Assembly (NCBI GenBank): GCA_020080175.1 | Contig: JAGHQL010000192.1 | Coordinates: forward strand, 1 to 48,061 | Direction: 5' to 3' | Source of the DNA: Glutinoglossum americanum | Lineage: Eukaryota > Ascomycota > Geoglossomycetes > Geoglossales > Geoglossaceae | DNA: 48,061 nt | Shown here: positions 12,565-20,913 of the stretch, one piece after another | Numbering within the stretch: the first letter of the stretch is position 1 | How the letters are laid out: each line of letters starts with the position of its first letter | Position numbers and translations under genes: made by a program | The notes under the pieces: generated by a model | The model's database searches: none | What the model was told of the DNA's origin: nothing | The model's input: the letters and a program-made list of their open reading frames with translations, nothing else

Positions 12565-13965
12565 ATGGGCCTTTTCCCATGGCAAAGGGTGCTCGCGCTC
12601 ATTGGCGCGACATTCGTCATTGCCCTCCCCGACTCATACGACTCTCACTGGTCCGCTAAGGACATCATTATCCGTGATGTCTGCGTGATCGGCGGTGGCT
12701 CTTCTGGTACTTACGCTGCTATCCGGCTGCGCGACATGAACCAGAGTGTGGTGGTTGTGGAACGTAAAGACCGGCTGGGCGGCCATACCGAAACATACAC
12801 CGACCCCGGTACGCAGGCCAAGTTGGACATCGGTGTGAGGATCTTTCACAACACCGACCTCGTGAAGAATTACTTCGCCCGCTTCAACGTACCTCTGATA
12901 ACGGCGGACCTTCAGGCTCCTGGGGAGAGCAAGTACGTGGACCTTCGCACTGGCGCGGTTGTCACCAACTTTTCGCCCGGCGATCCCACTGCTGCACTTG
13001 GCGCTTATGCTGGGGAGCTCGCCAAGTACCCGTATCTCGACGCGGGTTTCGACCTGCCAGACCCGGTCCCGGCCGACCTGCTGCTGCCATTCAGCGACTT
13101 CGCCACGAAGCACAGGCTCGAGGCAGGCGTGGGCCTTATCTTCCGATTCGGCGAGGGCATTGGTGACATGCTGCGCTTACCGACACTCTACGCGATGAAA
13201 CTCGTCGGCCTAAGGGTACTTCAGAGCATCCAAACGGGTTTCCTGACGACCGCGCGACACGACAACAGCGAGTTGTACGAAAAGGCGCAAGCCGTGCTAG
13301 GCGCCGACAACGCATTGCTACTAAATAGCCACATCATCTCCACTCAGCGCGACACCAATGATGGATACGTGAGGGTTGTGGTGGCGACGCCATCAGGGCA
13401 GAAACTCATCAAAGCCAAGAAGATCCTTCTCACGATCCCAACGACGCTAGACAGCCTCGACCATTTCGACCTCGATGGAAGCGAACGGTCAGTATTCAAA
13501 CAATTCAACCCCAACGGATTCTATACTGGCATCTTGCGCAACACGGGCATCCCAGATAATACCACAATCATCAACACTGGGGTGGACACACCATTCAATG
13601 TCCCCTTCTTACCGGGCGTCTACTCGATTGACCCAACGGGCGTCCCGGGACTACACGGTGTGATTTATGGAAGCCCCAACCTGATCCCCGGTGAGCGGGT
13701 CAAGGATGACATCATTGCAGCCATTCAGCGGTTGCGGACCGCCGGCACTCTGCCGACCACCAAGCCTGAGTTTGCCGTATTCTCGAGCCACAGCCCGTTT
13801 ATGTTGACGGTACCGTCCAACGCCATCGCGGGGGGATTCTACCGCCAGCTCTATGCGCTCCAGGGCCACCGCCACACGTTTTATACTGGCGCGAATTTCC
13901 ACACGCATGATTCGTCGATGCTCTGGCAGTTCACTGAAGCGTTGCTGCCCCGCATCGTTGCGTAG
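12565..13965 (+). CDS. Secreted-type FAD oxidoreductase (amine-oxidase fold, beta-cyclopiazonate dehydrogenase-like)
   Basis: A 466-residue intronless flavoprotein. Residues 1-20 (MGLFPWQRVLALIGATFVIA) form a hydrophobic leader compatible with a signal peptide. The Rossmann FAD motif VCVIGGGSSGTYAA lies at about residues 39-52, followed by VVVVERKDRLGGHTETY at about 62-78, the usual ribose-binding and GG-doublet segment. A C-terminal FAD-contact block, FYTGANFHTHDSS, lies near 442-454. This pattern matches fungal proteins often labelled FAD amine oxidase or beta-cyclopiazonate dehydrogenase, most of which have unknown substrates. The frame is complete, with start and stop well placed. The PKS is about 4.5 kb away on the other strand, so pathway membership cannot be inferred. 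No prenyltransferase or NRPS-PKS needed for cyclopiazonic acid is present. Confidence 0.9.
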   Translation: MGLFPWQRVLALIGATFVIALPDSYDSHWSAKDIIIRDVCVIGGGSSGTYAAIRLRDMNQSVVVVERKDRLGGHTETYTDPGTQAKLDIGVRIFHNTDLVKNYFARFNVPLITADLQAPGESKYVDLRTGAVVTNFSPGDPTAALGAYAGELAKYPYLDAGFDLPDPVPADLLLPFSDFATKHRLEAGVGLIFRFGEGIGDMLRLPTLYAMKLVGLRVLQSIQTGFLTTARHDNSELYEKAQAVLGADNALLLNSHIISTQRDTNDGYVRVVVATPSGQKLIKAKKILLTIPTTLDSLDHFDLDGSERSVFKQFNPNGFYTGILRNTGIPDNTTIINTGVDTPFNVPFLPGVYSIDPTGVPGLHGVIYGSPNLIPGERVKDDIIAAIQRLRTAGTLPTTKPEFAVFSSHSPFMLTVPSNAIAGGFYRQLYALQGHRHTFYTGANFHTHDSSMLWQFTEALLPRIVA

Positions 13966-15451
13966 GTAATTCCCCAAGCCTGGGGGCATAGGAAAATGCA
14001 TTTAAGGCGAGAGTTTTTGCATCAGAGGAATCAGCAAACATCTGCTGTATACTATCATTATTATCTTATCTAGTAATAAAGGTTTACTGCTGTTACGTGT
14101 CCCACTACTGACCAGTTCATTAGTAGCTTAACTAGCGTTACGGCCGTAACACTGCTACCACGACAGGATGGGTATATAACGTGAGCTGGGTGGCTGAGAC
14201 AACCGCCAGTTTGGATGCGCCCAGAGGAAAGACAGATGTGGTCTGAAATTGCGCCACTGTGGAAATATTAGTAAGCATAGTAGCTAGCTTTGCTCTGCCG
14301 CACTAACATCATATACCCATCCCGTAGCGGTAGATGGCGGGAGAAAGATCACTCACGCTAGGCAGCTCGCGTCGTATTGGAGAAATGGAGATGCTATGGA
14401 ACTCTGAGCGAATCCAATGAACCGCTCCGACGCGACGTCCAGCCGTAAGATGCCCGCGGTGGTCCACCGCCCAAGCAGCCCGGTCTCGTAGTGCGCAATT
14501 CCACATCGTGCAAGCGTACGCCCTTCAAAGCAGCCGTTCATGCCGTAAGGTAAGGTCATTCCAATCCAGTTAATCCTTGGCGGCTAGGCTAGGCCTCGGA
14601 AGGCCTTAAGGCGACGCCTGGCGGTAAGTCTAGTCCACGCGTCTAGAGGCAGTTGGAGTACTCAGACCGAGTAGGCTGTGCGTGCATGGACATGTACGCG
14701 CGCGTGGGCGCAGAGGAAGTGTGTGATGCGAAGAAAGGTGAAGAAAGGTGAAGAAAGGTGAAGAAAGGTGTGGACGCCTTAAGCACCTTACGGGTTGCTG
14801 CGCTTTCTCGACGATGCCATAAATAGCTCTCACCACGAGCGAGGAATGTTTTCGGGTGGTGGCAGTGTCGCCGACCCCACAAAGCTCCTCGCGCGTCCAG
14901 CATAGCCCGCCTGGGCGTTGTCCAGCTAGCGAATCACGAAAATTGCTCCCGTTAAATCGCATGGCGAAAACAGGACTCCCAAGAGGAGTCGAATATCGAT
15001 TTTCAGAATCCAGTTCCCTGTCTCCGCGCCCTCAGCCCCTCTGACTGAATGCTGGTTGGTGTGCCCGGAATGCCAAGCCAGAAGGTCTCCACAATCGAGT
15101 TACTTTGACAGCTACACTGCCGACGGTCTGCCTCACAAAGGACTCGTCTGGCCCTCCCGCCAGGCAGCCACTGATCTTGGGACGAGATAGGAACGTCACC
15201 CAAACAACAAGATGGTGTGAGGTGTTAGGCTCAGATACAATTGACCGGAGGCTAGCAAAGCCCAGCCTACCGACTGCGGAGCCTGGTTATTTTTGGCAAC
15301 CAGCTTGGCGCAAGGTCACTTTCAACATAAGTACCCACCGAAGGCCTTCATGGGAATCCGTTCGAAATCAGACAATCATCGCCAGCATCACCAAGCCTAA
15401 GAAAACCACATTCTGCCATACCTTACGGCGTTCCTTCGGGCGATATCAAAC
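13966..15451. other. Intergenic spacer between FAD oxidase and cysteine-rich protein
   Basis: No convincing gene. Short frames on both strands (14309-14559, 14630-14962 minus; 14856-15044, 15105-15554 plus) lack motifs and overlap one another. The only clear structure is the decamer array at 14731-14770. The right end is the probable promoter and leader of the gene starting at 15452. Confidence 0.5.
14731..14770. repeat. Decamer tandem repeat, four exact copies
   Basis: Four identical head-to-tail copies of aagaaaggtg. The purine strand is the + strand. It lies in non-coding DNA between the FAD oxidase and the cysteine-rich secreted protein gene. Confidence 0.97.
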
Positions 15452-15902
15452 ATGCTTTTCAAAGCCACTCTCCTCCTCGCTGCCCTCTTTTCTACCACCG
15501 TGCTCTCTGGGCCAATGCCTATTGAGGAACGTGACATCTGCACGCAATGCGTAGCCTCACCCAACAATTGCGACATCACCGCCCCTTGCAGTTCCTTCCT
15601 AAACTCCAAAAACGGGCACAACAAGCTCTACTGCGGATGGTACGTGGAACACTTGCCTACCCATTACCGTCCCATTGTATACTACAGAGCCCATGCTGAT
15701 GAAATGACTATCTAGCCGTCCTGGATACAGAGCTTCCGCTTATACTCCTACCGACACCGCGCACCAATGGCGGTTGAACGTTCCGGGCCATGAGCACCGC
15801 GTCTGGGTTGCCCCCGGGGTGGTCTGCGATCAGCTTTGCACAAACCCATTTGGAGGGTTACCTTGCAGTGAGGTGTCGGTCGTGGACCAGTGCCTACCAT
15901 GA
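15452..15902 (+). CDS. Small secreted cysteine-rich protein (124 aa, ten cysteines)
   Basis: Two exons, 15452-15639 and 15716-15902, are joined across a 76-bp intron (gtacgt...tctag). The intron splits a cysteine codon and the frame closes exactly at a TGA. The start gives MLFKATLLLAALFSTTVLS, a strong signal peptide, then PMPIEERD, a possible short propeptide. The mature part has ten cysteines, at residues 30, 33, 40, 46, 61, 63, 100, 104, 113 and 122, enough for five disulfides. C61-G-C63-RPGY resembles an EGF-like turn. The middle is cysteine-free and rich in His and Trp. Size, leader and cysteine count match fungal small secreted proteins (effector or antimicrobial type), but no named family is recognised. 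The intact splice and spacing argue for a real, functional gene. No operon-like partner is seen. Confidence 0.82.
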
Positions 15903-17797
15903 GAGTTCCCGCGGTTGGAAGGGTGACGGAAGGAGATATATGGTTCAACTAGGCTAAGAAGCGGTAGAATGGATACTCCCAACTGTTCGGCGTCTTGCAG
16001 GTTATTTTCTCTAATACTATTTATGCGTCGGGATGAACTGCGCAACCTTTCAATCTAGTTATGCTTTTCACTGCATGTTTAGGGTAGTCTAGTATGGAGG
16101 GCTATACTTTACTCATAAAATTATTTTGCAATCAGGCAACAACAACCACTTTTTCTGTGATGACATGGCAAATCGGAATCAAAACATGCAGGCTAGAGAA
16201 GGCAGAGGCCAATGGAGGTACCTAGAGGCTGGTGGGAGTAGAGGCTATCTACCAGCAAGCTTTGGCAGGGTTCAAGAAGACGCTAGGGCGGACCACTCAC
16301 CGACGCTGGACGAGGTCTAGAGCCTTGGCATCGCCTCTATGCGATAAGGTAGGGGTAGGGGCAGGTTAGTGGAGGCGGGACCGTATTCAAGTATGGATGG
16401 GTACTAGAAGGCGTTGGGTTTGGACAGCCCGCTGACGCTAGACGCGGATAGCATACTACCTAGGTACCCTCTATGCAGACCAACGCAATCTCAAAAAGTA
16501 GAGACTGTACTCCGGCAAACTTTGGCGGGGTACAGGAGAGTGCTGGACCCGCACCGCGCCTTAGCCTTAGCTACACACGGCTGGGAATACAAGAATCATC
16601 TACGAAAAACAGGGGAGGTTGGCAGAGGCAAAGGAACCGCTCGGGCGAGAATCCATGTGGGGCGGTGGGTGGGTGATGAGGGTAATAGCGCACATATCCC
16701 ACTATCTAGAGCCCCGCATAGCCGCCCTATCATCGAAGGAACTAACTCACCCCAACAACCTCAGCCCAAAGCGTCGGATTGGGAGACTCTAGCCGCCACG
16801 CGGCGATTGGCATATGCATGCAGCTGGCAAGCTCTTGTCCCACCCCATTCGATCTCTTAGCTGGTCCTTAGGATTATCGTATTTTAACCCGATTAATTCT
16901 CACTGCTTTGTTGACAATAGAGGGTGCTAAAGTTGTAGGCGGTGTCCAGTATCGACGCATGGTCTAGCCCGCAGCTGTTCCACCAGGCACTGGATATCGT
17001 GCTCATTTTTAGCCTCCTTATTCGCTATTGATTAATTTTAAATGCTGAGGGTGGTAGCTAAAACGGCGTCAGCTATAGCAGAGATGGGATAGTAGGGCGC
17101 TAATGGTTCTACTCTGCTCATTAGACTCCAAACTGGAGGAGTAGTCCCTAGCCGTACCACAATACGCCTTCCCCGGAAACTCTTTTTTAGATCATCTAGG
17201 GTGACCTAGTACAGAAGGCACACAGCCGTAGTGATGGAGATATAGTTGTAGATCAAATAGCTTATACTTTTAAGCTAAGTGCGGCGAAATCCAGAAACAT
17301 GGCTGTGGGATAGGGTGAAAGGAACGATGGATCGTAGATGGTGACAAAGGGTAAGGTTAGAGAACCTTAAATAGGTAGGCTAGGACTTTCAATCAGCTCA
17401 CCCTTTACGGATACCCAATCTACTGTAAAAAAGAGGAATCCCTAAATGCATGAGGTGGAATAAGGAACGCAGCAAGAAAATTCCTTTCTACCTTCATACT
17501 GAGAGTTTGTTTTGGTGGATTTACCGTCGGGTCCGGTATTACCAGGAGGGTTCTTGGATGCACGTGCGGGCACGGAAAAAGGAATCCACGGAGCTACCGT
17601 GTACGAGGCTTTATTCTATCCCACGCGGGATGGTGGGATCTATCGGCCAACCCCACGCCCTCAGTGCCGGGGGCATGCCCCACTTCGAACTTTGTTGATC
17701 ACAACGACGGATCGACATCAACGAACAATTGCCATCGCCATTATTTCCATCGGCAGCGCCTACAGCCACCAATCGAAAACGCGCGACCCAGTAAAAG
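15903..17797. other. Spacer holding TPR relics, no intact gene
   Basis: Apart from the TPR relic at 16241-16640 there is no recognisable coding sequence. 16860-17440 is AT-rich with many stops in all frames. Frames at 17450-17886 have no motif and partly overlap the start of bioB. The final stretch before 17798 is the presumed bioB promoter and leader. Confidence 0.5.
16241..16640 (+). pseudogene. Relic of kinesin-light-chain-type TPR repeats
   Basis: Three degenerate 42-residue TPR units can be read on the + strand in changing frames. The first is EAIYQQALAGFKKTLG at 16241, continuing one frame over as ADHSPTLDEV. The second contains GRLVEA, then ALGLDSPLTLDA. The third is VETVLRQTLAGYRRVLDPH near 16500. 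These match the fungal TPR consensus AEAMYQRALAGYEKALGPDHPSTLDT. Stops and frame changes interrupt every unit, so it cannot code for a functional protein. In fungi such repeats usually form the C-terminus of NB-ARC or NACHT (NLR-like) proteins; no nucleotide-binding domain is visible nearby. Confidence 0.75.
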
Positions 17798-19079
17798 ATG
17801 CGTGTCGCATTCCCGCTGCGGTCGTTGGCCCCACATCGGATCCAACCTCCACGAAGAGGCTTGAGCGCCGTTGCCTCTGCCGTTGAGGCGCCGACGACTA
17901 ATTTGAGCCACCGGCCTAACCAGCCTTCGGCGTTCGCATTGAGAGACGCAGCCAGTGCGGTGAAACCAAGAAACGATTGGTCAAAGGAGGAGGTTGCGGA
18001 GATATACAACACGCCGTTGATGAGGTTAACATTCGCAGCGGTAAGTAGCGCATTTTGGGTAGCCGTCTGATGGCCTGAATTGGGCATCGTTGTGAGGCCT
18101 CGGACTGCCTAGAGGGTTATCTGCGCGATATCTATGCGACGTTGCTGACTTCTGACTCCCCCCGCAGGGAACCCTCCACCGCCGCTTCCACAACCCTTCT
18201 TCCATCCAAATGTGCACCCTCATGAACATTAAAACCGGCGGCTGTAGTGAAGACTGTTTCTATTGCGCGCAGTCTTCCCGCTACAGCACGGGCCTCAAAG
18301 CCACCAAAATGGTAACCGTCGACTCAGTCCTCGCGGCTGCGCGCACGGCCAAGGAAAACGGCAGCACGCGCTTCTGCATGGGCGCCGCGTGGAGGGACAT
18401 GCGCGGGCGGAAGACAAACCTCCGTAATGTCAAGGAGATGGTGAACGGGGTTCGCGCGATGGGAATGGAGGTCTGCGTAACGCTAGGGATGATTGACCGT
18501 GAGCAGGCTGATGAACTCAAGAAAGCCGGGTTGACAGCGTATAATCACAACGTCGATACATCAAGGGAATTCTATCCATCCGTCATCACTACAAGGTCCT
18601 ACGACGAGCGCCTCGAGACCCTTAAACACGTCCGCGATGCCGGCCTTAACGTCTGCAGTGGCGGAATCCTCGGCCTCGGTGAGAAACCCAACGACCGCAT
18701 CGGCCTAATTCACACCGTTTCGACGCTCCCCTCTCACCCCGAGTCCTTCCCTGTGAACACGCTCGTGCCCATCAAAGGCACACCCCTCGGCGACAATCCC
18801 CCAGTCACCTTCGATGTGACACTGCGGACAATCGCCACAGCCCGACTGGTACTCCCGCACACGATTATCAGACTTGCGGCGGGGCGCACGACATTGAGCG
18901 AGGAGCAACAAATGCTGTGTTTTTTAGCGGGAGCGAATGCGGTGTTTACGGGTGAAAAGATGCTGACTACTGCATGCAACGGGTGGGAAGAGGACGGAGA
19001 GATGTTTGAACGGTGGGGGTTGGTTCCCATGAAGAGCTTTGAGAGGGCGGAGTTGAGGGAGATGGAAGTGGGAGTTTAA
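17798..19079 (+). CDS. bioB: Biotin synthase (radical SAM), mitochondrial-type
   Basis: Converts dethiobiotin to biotin by sulfur insertion, the last step of the pathway. Exons 17798-18040 and 18168-19079 are separated by a 127-bp intron (gtaagt...ccgcag) and encode 384 residues. The first exon supplies an Arg-rich N-terminus (MRVAFPLRSLAPHRIQ) compatible with a mitochondrial presequence, then NDWSKEEVAEIY. The radical-SAM cluster cysteines lie in GGCSEDCFYC at residues 107, 111 and 114. YNHNVDTS, NVCSGGILGLGE (a Cys ligand of the auxiliary 2Fe-2S cluster), RLAAGR and ANAVFTGEKMLTT are all present, so every hallmark of an active BioB is there. The upstream ATG at 17798 is chosen because it alone restores the conserved helix before the iron-sulfur motif. 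It converges tail to tail with bioF, 161 bp away, in the biotin cluster. Confidence 0.95.
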
Positions 19080-19240
19080 CTTGGAGTTTCCCTATGTAGA
19101 TGCATAATTTTCCGAGTTGGTATCATTATCTTGTCTATCTATGCGAACCTCCAAGGAGGCTGAAATTGCAGAATCTCATTCTAAATCTATGGTGTCACAA
19201 CCCCAGCCTGCCCAGCCAAAGGAAATGAAGAAACTACCCC

Positions 19241-20620
19241 TCATAGCCTTGCCCTCGCTCTTCGCTCCCGATTCAACCATTCCCCAATCCTCCCCACCAA
19301 CCCTTCAATCTCCTCCACCGTATTCCCCGCATGCAAACAAACTCTCACCCGCTCCCCACCCCTCGGGACAGTCGGCGGTACAATAGGCCGCACCATAAAC
19401 CCGCCTTCCTGACAGTACCTCGCGAGACTGCGAGGCCGCGTCGTTAGGAGGGAGAAGATGGGGGATTTGGGGAGAGAGGACGGGAGGTGGAGGAGGGGTG
19501 CGCATTTAGGTTTTAGGGCTTGGAGGGCGGTGTATAGGTGTAAAGTTAAAGTGCAGAGATGGAGAGAGAGCTGTGGGTGCAGGCAGTGTGAGCTTTATTC
19601 GGTGTTGACGATTTCCAATGGGCAAACAAACCGGTCCCGTCCCACCGCCAACCATAAAATCATATGCGACCCGTATCGCCACAAGCGACGGAAACGACAT
19701 AAACGTAGTATAGATCAATGGCCTCGCATAGTTAATCAGATATTCTCTCGTCACCGGCGCGCATAGTATAATCGCTTCCCACGCCCATTCTTCATCAGTC
19801 CTAAGTTCAATTCACTCTCGAAAACGCAAAGTACAGGTAGTCGGGGCGGACAATACATACCACCACTACATCCCAACGCCTTCCCAAATGTATGTAGCCT
19901 CGCAAACACCCGATCTTCAATACCCAACTCACAGACCAGACCCCTGCCGCCGGGCCCAACGACTCCGGTCGCATGCGCCTCATCCACAACTAGATACCCG
20001 TTCCCCGCCGGCAGCATCTCCTCCATACACACCACAAACTCCCTCAGCGGCGCCAGATCCCCATCCATGCTATAAACGCTCTCAACAGCCACAAAAACAT
20101 TCCTTTCCCCCCCCCTAACCCTCTCATCCCCTTCCATACACTCCCCCAGCACCCCACGTAGCCCCTCCAAAGAGTTATGCTGAAATCCCACCCGCCTCCC
20201 TGCACGAGAAAGCCTCATCCCCTCCCTAGCACTCGCATGTACATACTCATCAAAAACCACCACGTCACCGGCCTGCACCACGCACGCGAAAAACCCAGAA
20301 TTCGCATCGTATCCGGAATTGAAAATGAGGCCTGCAGGCGCGTTGTGGTATGCCGCGATGTCGGTCTCGAGGGCTTCGGCGTAGGATGAGTTCCCATCGA
20401 GGAGGCGGGAGCCTCGACTGCCGAAGGGGGTGGTGGGAGGGGCATTGCGGAGGTGCTGGAGGAGGGTAGTGCGGAGGAGTGGGGAGGTGGAGAGGGAGAG
20501 GAAGTCGTTTGAGGAGAAGTCTACAGTGGTTGGTAGGGGGAGGGTTAGGGCACGGAGAGCGGAAACGGATCTGCGGTTTTGGAGGATCGATTGAAACGTT
20601 GAAAGGAGGTGGGGGCCCAT
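19241..20620 (-). CDS. bioF: KAPA synthase (8-amino-7-oxononanoate synthase), PLP-dependent, PTS1 end
   Basis: Condenses pimeloyl-CoA (or pimeloyl-ACP) with alanine to give KAPA, the first step of ring assembly. Three exons, 20620-19861, 19774-19632 and 19570-19241, encode 410 residues. Both introns (86 and 61 bp) have GT-AG ends and keep frame. Alpha-oxoamine synthase motifs are present: SNDFLSLS, FGSRGSRLLDG, FNSGYDANSGFF, VDEAHATGVVGPGGRG, and LHTFGKALG with the PLP lysine at residue 247. Exon 2 carries TREYLINYARPLIYTT; exon 3 carries VRPIVPPTVP and VRVCLHAGNTVEEIEG. The protein ends RARARL, and ARL fits the peroxisomal PTS1 consensus. Fungal KAPA synthase is known to work in peroxisomes, which supports this three-exon model. 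The second donor (gtttgt) is weaker and could be shifted. It is transcribed divergently from bioDA. Confidence 0.93.
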
Positions 20621-20913
20621 GGCCGGTCTCTGGTTGCAATCCCAGGACGCGAAGGTAGAGAAGCTTCTTTATGTGAAAGTTTGGCATTGGCGCTACAAAG
20701 TTTTTTCCTTTATTTATTTTTTCCTGTTGGGGGAAAAGTGCAGAGTTAAAAACCCCCCGCCATCACGTGCCGCGTGGGGGTAGTCGAGAACTGAAGTTTT
20801 CCTGCGGTTGTGGGTCCCCGATCACCAACCACTAGTTTTACCGCTCTCTTACCGTCCCTTTAAACCTCCAGACAGCACACTAGAGGTGTTGCCGCGACAC
20901 GACTGGCGGCGCA
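20621..20913. promoter_or_regulatory. Divergent bioF/bioDA promoter region
   Basis: This 293-bp gap separates the start codons of bioF (minus) and bioDA (plus) and must hold both promoters. It contains a T-rich run near 20700-20725 and the CACGTG palindrome at 20764-20769. Coordinate control of the two genes is an inference from the layout. Confidence 0.75.
20764..20769. promoter_or_regulatory. CACGTG E-box in the bioF/bioDA promoter
   Basis: An exact CACGTG palindrome lies centrally in the divergent promoter. This is the classical site for bHLH factors in fungi. Hexamers occur by chance, and other CACGTG copies exist in non-coding parts of this window, for example near 36880, 37645 and 44685, so function is unproven. 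Confidence 0.4.

Noticed and set aside
380-15902. PKS, FAD oxidase and cysteine-rich protein as one secondary-metabolite cluster
   Set aside because: Spacing is several kilobases, no regulator, transporter or further tailoring gene is present, and the PKS looks broken; proximity alone is not evidence.
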